Shown: positions 1 to 9,197, counted from the stretch's first letter. The stretch is 38,491 nt of DNA from Xanthobacteraceae bacterium (GCA_030037645.1 JASHQI010000010.1:1-38491); one strand, 5' to 3'. The notes: a model not told the origin generated them from the sequence alone. Numbers and translations are program-made.

Positions 1-2
1 CG

Positions 3-2654
3 CAGAAGGAGAAGCGCGGCAAGCTGAAAATCTTCCTCGGCGCGGCGCCGGGGGTGGGCAAGACCTACGAGATGCTGCTGGCCGCCCGCAAAAAGCAGGC
101 GGACGGCGTGGATCTGTGCGTGGGGGTGGTGGAGACCCACGGCCGCAAGGAGACCGAGGCCCTGCTGGCCGGGCTGGAGGTGCTGCCGCGCAAGGACGTG
201 GAGTACAAGGGCCGCACGCTCCAGGAGATGGACCTGGACGCCATCCTCAAGCGCCGCCCACAACTCGTGCTGGTGGACGAGCTGGCCCACAGCAACGCCG
301 AGGGCAGCCGCCATCCCAAGCGCTACCAGGACGTGGAGGAGCTGCGCGCCGCCGGCATCAACGTCTGGTCCACGCTCAACATCCAGCACATCGAAAGCCT
401 CAACGACGTGGTGGCGCAAATCACGCATGTGCGCGTGCGCGAGACGGTACCGGATGCCGTTTTCGACCGCGCCGACGCCGTCGAACTGGTCGATCTGACG
501 CCGGACGATTTGATCCAGCGGCTCAAGGAAGGCAAGGTCTACGTTCCCAAACAGGCCGAGCGCGCGCTCGAGCATTTCTTCTCTCCGGCCAACCTCACGG
601 CGCTGCGCGAGCTTGCATTGCGACGCACCGCTGAGCGCGTGGACGACCAACTGCTCACCGAAATGCAGGCCCATGCCATTTCGGGACCGTGGGCGGCGGG
701 CGAACGCATTCTGGTATGCATCAGCGATGATCCGCGCTGCGTCGGCCTCGTCCGTTATGCCAAGCGGCTGGCTGATCGCCTGCACGGACCATGGACGGCG
801 CTCTACATCGAGGGACGACGAAGCCTGCAACTCTCGGAGGAAGAGCGCGACCGCATTGCCGACACGCTGCGGCTAGCCGAAGCGCTCGGCGGCGACGCAA
901 TCACGCTTCCCGCCGCGGCTCGCGACATCGCGACCGACCTGATCGGATATGCGCAGGCCAATAACGTGACCCAGATCGTGATTGGAAAATCGGCGCGCAC
1001 GCGCTGGTTTGAGATCCTGCACGGCTCCGTCGTGCACGATCTCGTCCGCCGCTCCGGCAACATCAGTGTCCATGTCATCGCCGGCGATACGATCGGACAG
1101 CCGATTCCGAAAAAGTCGGTGCGAGCGGCCGAGTTGGACGCGGCCGTCAATCCGCGGCCTTACGTTCTTTCGCTCCTTGCTGTGGCGTTGGCGCTCCTTT
1201 GCGCCGAAGGGGTCGATTATCTGATCGGCGTCGAGAACGTCGACCTGGTCTTTTTGACCGCCATTGTCGGCGTGGCCGTGCGCTTCGGCCTTTGGCCATC
1301 TTTGCTGGCAAGCCTTGCCTCAGCGTTTTGCTATAATTTTTTCTTTTTGCCGCCGATCTACACGCTGACCATTGAAGACCCGCACAATATCGCGGCGTTC
1401 TTTCTGTTTACGCTGGTTGCCATCATCGTATCCAATGTCGGCGCGCGCGGGCGCATGCAAACGATCGCGGCGACCGAGCGGGCGCGCGTCACCGAATCGC
1501 TTTATTCGTTCAGTCGTAAGCTTGCCGGCGCCGGCGCGCTCGATGATGTGCTGTGGGCGACGGCATATCAGACGGCGTTGATGTTGAAAGTCCGTGTCGT
1601 GCTGCTGCTGCCGGAACGCGGCTCGATCACGGTGAAGGCTGGCTATCCGCCCGAGGACATTCTGGACGATGCCGATCTTGCTGCAGCTAAATGGGCATGG
1701 GAGAACGATCGTGCCGCCGGCCGCGGCTCGGATACTCTTCCCGGCGCAAAGCGCTTGTTCCTCCCCATGCAGACCGGCCGGGGCGCCATCGGCGTTATGG
1801 GAATCGACAGTGACAAGCCTGGCCCGCTCCTCACGCCGGATCAGCGGCGGCTGATCGATGCACTCCGGGATCAGGGAGCACTCGCGATCGAGCGCGTCAG
1901 GCTGGTCGAGGAGATGGACCGCGTCGAACGTGTCGCCGAGACCGATCGGTTGCGCTCGGCGCTTCTGACCTCCATTTCCCACGACCTGAAGACGCCGCTT
2001 GCCGCTGCGCTCGGAGCAGCGGCAACGTTACGCGATCTCGGCGACAAGCTCAGCGATGCCGAGAAAACGGAGCTGCTGGTGACGATCATTGATGAATCGG
2101 AGCGGCTCAATCGTTTCATTGCCAACTTGCTCGACATGACCAAGCTGGAATCCGGTGCGATCACGCCGAATGTCGCGCTTCACGATGTCGGCGAGATCGT
2201 CGGCAGCGCGTTGCGGCGCGCCGGCCGAATTTTATCTCGTCATCACGTCGAATTGGAGCTGGCACCGGATTTGCCGATGCTTGAACTCGATGCCGTACTG
2301 TTCGAGCAGGTCCTATTCAATCTTCTCGACAATGCCGCAAAATATGCTCCGCTGGAAACCACAATCCGCATATTGAGCTGGCGAACTGCGGACACCGTCA
2401 ACCTTCAGGTTGCCGATGAAGGCAGTGGCATTCCTGCCGCCGATCTGGAGCACATTTTCGACAAGTTCTATCGAGCTCAAAAGGCCGATCAAATTCGCGC
2501 CGGCACCGGGCTTGGGCTCGCGATCTCGCGCGGCTTCGTCGAGGCGATGCACGGCACTATTGTCGCGGCAAATCGCACTGATCGGACGGGCGCAATGTTC
2601 ACAATCGGCCTGCCCATTCCGCATGGCCGGCAACGCCTGGACGTCGCCGCATGA
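3..2654 (+). CDS. kdpD: KdpD osmosensitive K+ channel sensor histidine kinase (5' end outside window)
   Basis: Membrane sensor kinase of the KdpDE system, which controls the high-affinity K+ pump KdpFABC. The reading frame is open from base 3, so only a short N-terminal piece is missing; the GTG at 54 lies inside the Walker A motif (GAAPGVGKT) and is not the true start. Domains in order: N-terminal KdpD nucleotide-binding domain with Walker A and an LVLVDELAHSN Walker B; a universal-stress-protein-like domain; four membrane helices around window residues 387-490; a GAF-like region; HisKA with the phospho-acceptor His at about residue 660 (SISHDLKTPL, codon at 1980); and a HATPase_c domain with DNAAKYAP and GTGLGLAI boxes. 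The stop overlaps the kdpE start (ATGA). No kdpFABC is seen; it is probably upstream of the window. Assignment is secure. Confidence 0.96.
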   Translation, partial: QKEKRGKLKIFLGAAPGVGKTYEMLLAARKKQADGVDLCVGVVETHGRKETEALLAGLEVLPRKDVEYKGRTLQEMDLDAILKRRPQLVLVDELAHSNAEGSRHPKRYQDVEELRAAGINVWSTLNIQHIESLNDVVAQITHVRVRETVPDAVFDRADAVELVDLTPDDLIQRLKEGKVYVPKQAERALEHFFSPANLTALRELALRRTAERVDDQLLTEMQAHAISGPWAAGERILVCISDDPRCVGLVRYAKRLADRLHGPWTALYIEGRRSLQLSEEERDRIADTLRLAEALGGDAITLPAAARDIATDLIGYAQANNVTQIVIGKSARTRWFEILHGSVVHDLVRRSGNISVHVIAGDTIGQPIPKKSVRAAELDAAVNPRPYVLSLLAVALALLCAEGVDYLIGVENVDLVFLTAIVGVAVRFGLWPSLLASLASAFCYNFFFLPPIYTLTIEDPHNIAAFFLFTLVAIIVSNVGARGRMQTIAATERARVTESLYSFSRKLAGAGALDDVLWATAYQTALMLKVRVVLLLPERGSITVKAGYPPEDILDDADLAAAKWAWENDRAAGRGSDTLPGAKRLFLPMQTGRGAIGVMGIDSDKPGPLLTPDQRRLIDALRDQGALAIERVRLVEEMDRVERVAETDRLRSALLTSISHDLKTPLAAALGAAATLRDLGDKLSDAEKTELLVTIIDESERLNRFIANLLDMTKLESGAITPNVALHDVGEIVGSALRRAGRILSRHHVELELAPDLPMLELDAVLFEQVLFNLLDNAAKYAPLETTIRILSWRTADTVNLQVADEGSGIPAADLEHIFDKFYRAQKADQIRAGTGLGLAISRGFVEAMHGTIVAANRTDRTGAMFTIGLPIPHGRQRLDVAA

Positions 2655-3340
2655 GCGCAGCGCCGCCCCGAGTGCTGGTCGTCGATGATGAGCCACCCAT
2701 CCGCAAGCTCCTCCGGATGGGGCTGACCGCGCACGGCTATCAGATTCTGGAAGCTCCAAACGGAAAAGCTGCGCTTGACATGCTCACGCAATCTCCGGAC
2801 TTGATTATCCTCGACCTCGGTCTGCCTGATGTCCAGGGGCACGATCTGTTGCGCACAATCCGCGCCCGCAGTGAGAACGTTCCGATCGTTGTCTTGTCCA
2901 GCCGCGGCGACGAGGCAGGCAAAGTCCAAGCATTAGATTACGGCGCTGACGACTATGTGACCAAGCCGTTCGGGATGGACGAGCTGCTGGCCAGGATGCG
3001 GGCGGCGCTGCGTCACCAGCTACAGACGCAGGGCGAGCGACCGATCTTCCGTGCCGGCGATCTCTCCGTGGATTTGGTCCGCCGCATGGTCAAAATTGCA
3101 GAGAGGGAGGTCAAGCTTTCGCCGAAGGAATACGACCTCCTGCGCGTGCTCGTGCAACACGCGGGCAAGGTGCTGACGCATAAGTTCTTGCTCGGCGAGC
3201 TGTGGGACAATTTGACCGACGCCCAGTATCTACGCGTCTATGTGCGGCAACTCCGGCAAAAGATCGAAAGCGATCCCGAACGACCGCAGTACGTTCTCAC
3301 TGAGACTGGAATCGGTTATCGGCTGCGCGCCCCAGATTGA
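2651..3340 (+). CDS. kdpE: KdpE OmpR-family response regulator
   Basis: DNA-binding response regulator of the Kdp system, 229 residues, the usual length. It has an N-terminal receiver with the acidic pair D12/D13, the phosphorylation site D55 (IILDLGLPD) and a conserved Lys in VTKPF, followed by an OmpR/PhoB winged helix (LSPKEYDLLRVLVQHAGKVL, then VYVRQLRQKIE and a terminal TGIGYRL). Start chosen at the ATG that overlaps the kdpD stop by 4 nt, indicating translational coupling. On phosphorylation by KdpD it is expected to activate kdpFABC transcription. Nothing unusual seen. Confidence 0.96.
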   Translation: MSAAPPRVLVVDDEPPIRKLLRMGLTAHGYQILEAPNGKAALDMLTQSPDLIILDLGLPDVQGHDLLRTIRARSENVPIVVLSSRGDEAGKVQALDYGADDYVTKPFGMDELLARMRAALRHQLQTQGERPIFRAGDLSVDLVRRMVKIAEREVKLSPKEYDLLRVLVQHAGKVLTHKFLLGELWDNLTDAQYLRVYVRQLRQKIESDPERPQYVLTETGIGYRLRAPD

Positions 3341-3442
3341 ACGCCGTCGAGCTTTCATCCCCAGTCCAAAGATCGCGAAAGCTTGTAAGGGACACGGGCT
3401 CAGTCTAAGGTTTACGCGCGTCAGTTACGGGGTGATAACGAG

Positions 3443-3458
3443 TGGAGTTATGACTCCA
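3443..3458 (+). promoter_or_regulatory. Hairpin around the start codon of the TolC-like gene
   Basis: TGGAGT (3443-3448) and ACTCCA (3453-3458) are exact inverted repeats enclosing a 4-nt loop that contains most of the ATG at 3450. The left arm holds the only plausible Shine-Dalgarno sequence (GGAG), so in mRNA the hairpin could reduce translation initiation. Only 6 bp long; may be chance. Confidence 0.3.
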
Positions 3459-4895
3459 AGTGTGCGGGGAAGGTTGCCCAAGCCATCGCTTCGACGTTCG
3501 CTAGCGGCAACGCTCCTGCTCGGTGCCGCGGCTGCTGTCATGTCCCGTCCGGCTGCCGCCGAAACGATCGAAGCGGCACTTGCACGAGCCTACGAAAACA
3601 ATCCCCAGCTCAATGCCCAACGTGCGATCGTCCGCGAGACCGACGAAGGCGTGCCGGAGGCGCTTTCCGGTTATCGACCGACCATTTCCGCCAACGCCAG
3701 CGTCGGACGAGAATATACGGACACCAAGGAAACCATCCCGCCGACGCCGCCCCTGCTGCCGTCGGGCGCGTCGTTCGAGGCCAAGGGGCTGACCACGCCG
3801 CGCTCGGTCGGAGTCAACGGTTCGCAGACCCTTTTCAATGGTGAGCAAACCTCCAACAAGGTCCGCGAGGCCGAAAGCAAGGTGTCGGCGGCACGCGAGA
3901 CGTTGCGCGTCATGGAACAGGCGGTGCTGCTATCGGCTGCGACCGTCTACATGGACGTGTCGCGCGATACCGCAAGTCTTGAAGTCCAGCAGAACAACAT
4001 TCGCGTCTTGCAACGCACCCTCACGGACACGCGCAATCGTTTCACGGCCGGCCAGGTAACCTCGACCGATGTCGCCCAGGCGGAGGCACAATTGGCGGCC
4101 GGCCAAGCGACTCTGCACGCGGCCGAATCCACTCTGATGACGACGAGAGCCAATTACAGGCGCATCATCGGGGTCGATCCATCCAATTTAGCACCGGCAT
4201 CACCGGTCGATCGGATTGCCCCATCCACGCTGAATGCCTCAATCGCGGTCGGCTTGGCGGAAAATCCATCCATCATCGCGGCCTTATATGGCGTCGATGT
4301 CGCGCAATTGCAGGTGAAGATCGCGGAGGGAGCGTTGTACCCGACGCTCACCGCCCAAGCCAGCGTTCAACAGCAAGTCTTTGCAACCATTACCACGCCC
4401 AAGTTGTTCACCGACGAAGCGATGCTGAACCTGACCATTCCGCTCTATCAAGGCGGTACGGAATATTCGGCCATTCGCCTGGACAAAGAGACCGTCAATC
4501 AAGAACGTCTGAACGCCGATCAGGTGCGCGACCAGACTCGGGCGGATGTCGTCCAGGCTTGGGGCCAACTGCAAGCGGCAAAGGCGGAGGTCGAGGCCGC
4601 AATTCGTCAGAATGACGCTTCCGAGCGGGCCCTGACCGGCGTTCGCAATGAGGCACTCGCCGGCGAACGCACGACTCAGGACGTGCTCAATGCGGAGCAG
4701 GTTCTGGTCAATGCGCGGCTGAGCCTGATCACGGCGCAGCACGATCACGTCGTCACCTCGTACAGTCTGCTGTCGGCAGTGGGTCGGTTATCCGCACAAG
4801 CGCTAGGCTTGAGGGTCCCAATCTACGATCCAATGGTGCATTATCAACAAGTGCGCGACTCCTGGTTCGGACTGCGCACGCCCGACGGTCAATGA
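3450..4895 (+). CDS. TolC-family outer-membrane efflux protein
   Basis: Outer-membrane channel subunit of the TolC type, 481 residues. The frame is open upstream into kdpE, but the ATG at 3450 gives a normal secretory signal: basic N-region, then a hydrophobic Ala/Leu-rich stretch, and cleavage near RPAAAETIEAALARAYENNP. That last stretch is also the typical start of mature TolC proteins. Two OEP repeats follow, with characteristic Q/A-rich coiled-coil helices, for example the FTAGQVTSTDVAQAEAQLA and GERTTQDVLNAEQ type motifs. No inner-membrane pump or membrane-fusion partner lies beside it. Its stop overlaps the start of the SLOG-type gene by 4 nt, so the two are probably made together, perhaps also with the patatin and lipoprotein genes downstream. 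What it exports cannot be told from sequence. Confidence 0.88.
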   Translation: MTPSVRGRLPKPSLRRSLAATLLLGAAAAVMSRPAAAETIEAALARAYENNPQLNAQRAIVRETDEGVPEALSGYRPTISANASVGREYTDTKETIPPTPPLLPSGASFEAKGLTTPRSVGVNGSQTLFNGEQTSNKVREAESKVSAARETLRVMEQAVLLSAATVYMDVSRDTASLEVQQNNIRVLQRTLTDTRNRFTAGQVTSTDVAQAEAQLAAGQATLHAAESTLMTTRANYRRIIGVDPSNLAPASPVDRIAPSTLNASIAVGLAENPSIIAALYGVDVAQLQVKIAEGALYPTLTAQASVQQQVFATITTPKLFTDEAMLNLTIPLYQGGTEYSAIRLDKETVNQERLNADQVRDQTRADVVQAWGQLQAAKAEVEAAIRQNDASERALTGVRNEALAGERTTQDVLNAEQVLVNARLSLITAQHDHVVTSYSLLSAVGRLSAQALGLRVPIYDPMVHYQQVRDSWFGLRTPDGQ

Positions 4896-5614
4896 CAGCC
4901 ATGGAACCGCCCAGTCGCCGCTTGCGAATCGGTGTTAGCGGCCATCGCGTGCCGCCGAAGTTGCCGGCGGACTCTTTAGCGCCACTACACGCGCTGCTCG
5001 ATCGTATCTTGGCAACTATGGTCGATGCGGGGCGGAAACTCGAAAGCGACCGCATCGCAAATACCGGCGGCCGCGCTGGCGATTTGGTCACCGAGTTCGT
5101 CGTTGTCTCATCGCTGGCAGAAGGTGCGGACCGCATCGTCGCCGAAGCTGGGCTTGCCGCAGGCTTCTCATTGCAGGCTGTGTTGCCGTTCAGCCCCACC
5201 GAATACGCGCGCGACTTTGAGACGCAAGCCTCGCGCGCGGTGTTCAAACGGCTGCTCGATCGCGCTTCCGCCGTATTCGATCTCAAGGGGGCCGCCGACG
5301 AGCGTCCTCACGCCTACGAAGCGGCCGGCCTCTTCATGCTGGCAAACATCGATCTCCTCATCGCCATTTGGGACGGCGAGATCGCCGCAGGCGTCGGCGG
5401 CACCGCCGATATGGTCGATCGGGCGATTACCGATGGCATTTTGGTGGTGTGGATCGAGCCAATTCATCCCGATGCGTTCAAGATGTCACGATTGAACGAC
5501 GGCAAGCGCCGGCGAGCAGAGTCTCACACGCTGCCGAACAACGTCTTTCAATCGGCGGATATGGCAGCGGTCAGGCAGGCCGTCAAAAAAATACTCGCTG
5601 TGCCGTCACCATAA
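4892..5614 (+). CDS. SLOG/LOG-like Rossmannoid nucleotide-ligand-binding protein
   Basis: A 240-residue cytoplasmic protein. It shows the marks of the SLOG/LOG (lysine decarboxylase-like Rossmannoid) fold: a first strand with IGVSGHR (residues 13-19), then VVSSLAEGADRIVAEAGL (71-88) for the nucleotide-binding turn and helix, a VLPFSPTEYARDF segment and a later LLIAIWDGEIAAGVGGTADMV segment typical of the distal ligand-binding loop. The family is proposed to sense or process nucleotide-derived ligands, often beside toxic effectors. The start ATG overlaps the TolC stop; a second Met three codons on is possible. The next gene, 29 nt away, encodes a patatin phospholipase, a common effector type. 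The pairing with a lipase is suggestive, not proof, of a sensor-effector unit. Fold call is by motif recognition only. Confidence 0.68.
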   Translation: MTAMEPPSRRLRIGVSGHRVPPKLPADSLAPLHALLDRILATMVDAGRKLESDRIANTGGRAGDLVTEFVVVSSLAEGADRIVAEAGLAAGFSLQAVLPFSPTEYARDFETQASRAVFKRLLDRASAVFDLKGAADERPHAYEAAGLFMLANIDLLIAIWDGEIAAGVGGTADMVDRAITDGILVVWIEPIHPDAFKMSRLNDGKRRRAESHTLPNNVFQSADMAAVRQAVKKILAVPSP

Positions 5615-5643
5615 ACGCGAAAATCTGCGACAAGGCGCCAACA

Positions 5644-6900
5644 ATGAACGAAACGGCAACTTCATTTGCAACGTCCCGAGATCGTCATCTATTCGGACCC
5701 GGCCCCAAACGGTTGCTTGCACTCGATGGTGGCGGCGTGCGCGGCGCAATCACGGTGGCTTTTTTGGAGCGCATCGAGGCGCTGCTCAAGGAACGCCACG
5801 GCAGCGATGTTCTGTTGGGTAATTACTTCGATCTCGTCGGTGGAACCTCGACGGGAGCGATCATCGCCGGCGCACTCGCGCTCGGCTACAAAACCCAGCA
5901 GGTCAAAGAATTTTATTTGAAACTTGCACCCTACGCTTTCAAGCGCGGGCACTTTCGCGTTCCACTCCTGCAGGCGAAATTCGACGCTCGCGGTCTGCGC
6001 AACCAGATCGAGGGCGTGGTCGGCAAGCGCGAGCTGTCGAGCCCCGACCTCGTTACCGGGTTCTGCGTCATCACCAAGCGCATGGACACCGGCAGCCCTT
6101 GGATCATCTCCAACAATCCGCGGGCTCCCTATTGGGAGGACGGCGAGGATTATATCGGCAACAAGCATTATCCACTCGTCAATCTTGTGCGTGCCAGCAC
6201 TGCAGCGCCGCACTTTTTCGACCCTGAGCTCTTACCGATCAGCCATACCAAAGCGTTGCCGGATTCGGTGGCCAAACCGCTCAACACGCCATGGCTCGCG
6301 CGCGCTCTTCATACGCTGCTTGAGGATTTTGGCCTGCGTAAGCCCGTCAAAATCGACACAGACGACTATGGACTTTTCGTCGACGGCGGCGTGACGCCGC
6401 ACAACAATCCTGCCCTGGCACTCTTTCAGATGGCGACGTTCAATCCATTCAAAATCAGATGGCCCACCGGCCCCGACAATCTAACCGTGATCTCGCTCGG
6501 TACCGGCACCTATCGGCCGCGGCTTCAGTATAACGACTTAGGTTTCGCTCGTAATACCAAGCTTGCACTTCATGCGCTCATGTCCCTGATGACCGATACG
6601 GAAATGCTGGCGCTGCTGCTGATGCAATGGATGGGAGAATGCCCGCAACCTTGGACGATCAATTCGGAAATTGGCACAGGCGCTGACGGGTCCCCGAAGG
6701 GCGGCAAGATGTTCCGTTTCCTTCGCTATGATGTGAAACTTGAGACGAAATGGCTGGCGACGGAGCTCAACTACAAAATCAGCGATCGGGCGCTTGAGCG
6801 TCTCCGTGGCATGGACGATCCCACGGTCGTACCATTTCTCTATGAGATCGGACGTGCTGCCGCCGAAGCTCAAGTCAAATTGGAGCATCTCTCTGCTTGA
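5644..6900 (+). CDS. Patatin-like phospholipase
   Basis: Predicted cytoplasmic serine acyl hydrolase of 418 residues. The catalytic set is complete: Gly-rich oxyanion loop DGGGVRG (residues 28-34), nucleophile Ser69 in GTSTG, and the dyad Asp247 in a DGG motif (FVDGGVTPHNNP). Such enzymes cleave membrane phospholipids; relatives act as effectors in CBASS-like defence (CapV) but also in ordinary lipid turnover. The frame is open upstream, but residues before the ATG at 5644 overlap the SLOG gene in another frame and look random, so 5644 is taken as start. No transmembrane helix or signal peptide. It is encoded 29 nt after the SLOG-type gene, probably in one operon with the TolC-like gene. No cyclic-nucleotide synthase (CD-NTase) is nearby, so a standard CBASS is not supported. 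Confidence 0.88.
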   Translation: MNETATSFATSRDRHLFGPGPKRLLALDGGGVRGAITVAFLERIEALLKERHGSDVLLGNYFDLVGGTSTGAIIAGALALGYKTQQVKEFYLKLAPYAFKRGHFRVPLLQAKFDARGLRNQIEGVVGKRELSSPDLVTGFCVITKRMDTGSPWIISNNPRAPYWEDGEDYIGNKHYPLVNLVRASTAAPHFFDPELLPISHTKALPDSVAKPLNTPWLARALHTLLEDFGLRKPVKIDTDDYGLFVDGGVTPHNNPALALFQMATFNPFKIRWPTGPDNLTVISLGTGTYRPRLQYNDLGFARNTKLALHALMSLMTDTEMLALLLMQWMGECPQPWTINSEIGTGADGSPKGGKMFRFLRYDVKLETKWLATELNYKISDRALERLRGMDDPTVVPFLYEIGRAAAEAQVKLEHLSA

Positions 6901-7175
6901 AGTTGCGCCCGGTGCGCGTCGGTCCCAAAAATTGTTTCGATCGGCTTTGTCCTATCAGTCGACACAATTCGTCATTGAGTTGCCGTTTGGCCACAGATTG
7001 AAGCTCTGCCAGGCAATCCAAAAAAGGCCACGGTGTCAAAGCCTTGACTAACAACCGCGAGAACGGGACCGGACGATCTGCATGCCGAGCGGCAGCATCG
7101 AGCTTGATTGACGCATCATGTTAGGGATGTTCAAAATGCCGAAAAATATAGGCGTAGTTCGGGTTTGGGGGTTCA

Positions 7176-8483
7176 ATGTTGTCCCGTGCGTTGCTTGCCG
7201 GATTGTGTCTCACCGGCTTGCTGACCGCGTGTGCCGTCGTCGACCCGGTCGATAGCCGGTACGACACCGTCAGCCGTAGCCTGGCGAAGGCCCGCAACGA
7301 AGCCATTTTCTTAAATCTCGTGCGCGCCAGCCACGAATACCCCCTAAGCTTCGTCACCATTTCCAACGTCACGCCGTCGATGACGAATACGTCGAGCTTC
7401 AGCTTGCCCTCGTTTCTGTTCGGCCCGCATGTCGCCTCATATCCAGGCGGCGGCAGCGTCACCGCGCCCTTGTTCACCCCTGGGCGCGACGTGATTTTCG
7501 GCAACACGACAGCATCGGACTCGACGGCTATCAGCACCAACTTCAACGTCTCCACTCAGGAAACGAGCACCTTTTACGAAGGCTTCCTGAAACCGATCGA
7601 TCTGCAAACCTTGGATTACTTCATTCGCCAAGGTTATCCGCGTGAACTGCTGTTTTGGCTGTTTACGGATTCGTTCGAGCTGACCATAGGCAACAATTCG
7701 CTCGGCTACCGCTACGCCCCGCCAGACGACTATGGTTGTTCCAAGCTTGATCCGAAGCATCGATGCTTCATCGATTGGGTGCATGCCGCCGCTCTGACCG
7801 GCCTGACCGTTGAAGAGCTGACGCAGCAAACAGTCGCCCCGGCGGGTGAGGCGTCAAAGGGTGGCGCCAATGGCGCGGGCTCTGCTAATGCCAAGCCCGA
7901 GACAACGATCTACTCGCGATTCTGCTTCAATCCAGTGCTGGCTCAGGAGGCCCAGGCGCTGATGACGCCGCAACAAGTGAAGCAGGTTCAAGCCGACTTG
8001 GACGTGAAGCCGGCGCAGCTTTACCAGTCCGACCTGACTTGCGGATCTCCGGACTGGAACCCGGCGTCGACCACCGGCAAACCGCAGCCCGACATTCTGC
8101 CGCTAACATTTCTCAACGGCGCACTCAGTTTCAACATCGTCCCCCGATCGGCTTACGGCGTTTTCGAATTCCTCGGAACGCTGATGAGGATGCAGCGCGA
8201 CCGCCTGATGCCGTCGCAATATGCCTATATCCCGCCTGGTCGTCCTTACGTCACGAGGCCGCCCACCTTGGAGACGGTGCATGATGACCCGAATTTGATG
8301 ACTGTGTTGCGGAACATCGGCGGAGACTGCTTTGTACATACTTGGTTCGAAGACGGCGACTATTGCGTGCCGGAGCAGGCCCGGACCACCAAGCTCGTGT
8401 TCGGTTTGCTGGCGCAGCTCATCGCGATCCAGACCGCGGCGACCGATCTCTCCATAACGCCGATCGTGCGGGTCATTCAGTAG
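7176..8483 (+). CDS. Putative lipoprotein of unknown function
   Basis: 435 residues. The N-terminus is a lipoprotein signal: short hydrophobic run, then lipobox LLTAC with the acylated Cys at about residue 19, followed by Ala-Val (no Asp at +2), which favours outer-membrane sorting. The mature part has the segment YDTVSRSLAKARNEAIFLNLVRASHEYP near its start, then Ser/Thr/Gly-rich stretches and two late hydrophobic segments (ILPLTFLNGALSF and the Ala/Ile-rich end). I do not recognise a family. A G-rich sequence about 6 nt before the ATG at 7176 can serve as ribosome-binding site. It follows the patatin gene by 275 nt in the same direction; that gap holds no gene that I can see. Confidence 0.7.
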   Translation: MLSRALLAGLCLTGLLTACAVVDPVDSRYDTVSRSLAKARNEAIFLNLVRASHEYPLSFVTISNVTPSMTNTSSFSLPSFLFGPHVASYPGGGSVTAPLFTPGRDVIFGNTTASDSTAISTNFNVSTQETSTFYEGFLKPIDLQTLDYFIRQGYPRELLFWLFTDSFELTIGNNSLGYRYAPPDDYGCSKLDPKHRCFIDWVHAAALTGLTVEELTQQTVAPAGEASKGGANGAGSANAKPETTIYSRFCFNPVLAQEAQALMTPQQVKQVQADLDVKPAQLYQSDLTCGSPDWNPASTTGKPQPDILPLTFLNGALSFNIVPRSAYGVFEFLGTLMRMQRDRLMPSQYAYIPPGRPYVTRPPTLETVHDDPNLMTVLRNIGGDCFVHTWFEDGDYCVPEQARTTKLVFGLLAQLIAIQTAATDLSITPIVRVIQ

Positions 8484-8581
8484 CGCGCAGCGCCTTCGGC
8501 ATGACAGTCCGCTCACCAAATGTGAGTGACAATCTACCTATTTACACCGATTGGCGCGTCAACGGTTGCCATTCCGGATCG

Positions 8582-8710
8582 CTACCACCCTCGCGTCCAA
8601 ATAACGCTCAATGCCTGATTGATGGCCTCGAAGTACCAACCATTGAACCAAATGGCGTCGACTCCGTAGAGAAAAGCGATGCAGACAGCCGCTGCAGTCA
8701 GGTGCTTCAT
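8582..8710 (-). CDS. Small membrane protein (42 residues)
   Basis: A short frame on the minus strand, starting ATG at 8710 and ending TAG at 8582. The product begins MKHLTAAAVCIAFLYGVDAI, a classic short cytoplasmic tail plus one membrane helix, followed by a Trp/Phe-rich part (WFNGWYFEAI) and ends in GW. A strong purine-rich site (GGGGGA) lies about 6 nt upstream of the ATG. Small proteins of this shape, with one N-terminal helix then WFxGxYF, are common in Rhizobiales genomes. It is isolated from its neighbours and its role is unknown. Confidence 0.6.
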   Translation of the reverse strand: MKHLTAAAVCIAFLYGVDAIWFNGWYFEAINQALSVIWTRGW

Positions 8711-8939
8711 CTTCGTCCCCCAGCTGGAGGAGAAGCCGCATTTTCACCTACGCAATATGACGGATCGTTATGGAGACCAGGTGTCTTAGCTTCAAATTAA
8801 ACTTAGATCGCCCGCTACCTGCAAGTCAGCGATTGAATAGCTGGACGCGGTTTGCGCCGTGACCAACGGCAGGTTCACACCCCCTCCCGGATGCCGCCTC
8901 AGCCCGATACGATGCTTCGTCGAGAGGTTTGCAGCGTGC

Positions 8940-9181
8940 ATGCTGCGGCGGGAATTCACGGCGTTTCTCGGTGGCGCGGCGAGATCGAGCAAGACCGATC
9001 TGTTCCGGCGTACCGCCGACATAGTCGACAAAATCTTGCACGGTGCGAAGCCACCAGATATCCCATTGAGCAACCGACCGGATTCGAACTTGTCGTCGAT
9101 CTCAACATCGTGAATGCACTCCGTCTGGACAATTCCCTAATCGTTCCGTCCCTCACCGATCAGGCGATCAATGAGCTTTAG
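8940..9181 (+). pseudogene. Decayed ABC substrate-binding protein gene (internal deletion plus frameshift)
   Basis: Remains of a gene of the same family as the two intact binding-protein genes downstream. The ATG at 8940 begins with the family N-terminus (MLRREFTAFLGGAA). After a few residues it jumps straight to the family C-terminus (ADIVDKILHGAKPPDIP), so roughly 270 internal codons are gone. Near 9060 the frame must shift to continue as PIEQPTGFELVVDLN and on to the stop at 9179-9181. Neither frame alone can give a working binding protein. Confidence 0.75.
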
Positions 9182-9197
9182 GGTCAGGAGAGCAGTC

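Noticed and set aside
5644-6900. Patatin gene as CBASS effector CapV
   Set aside because: No CD-NTase or accessory CBASS genes are near; only the effector-type fold is shared.
8342-8800. 152-residue plus-strand ORF after the lipoprotein gene
   Set aside because: It overlaps the lipoprotein gene in another frame, resembles no protein and covers the better minus-strand small gene.
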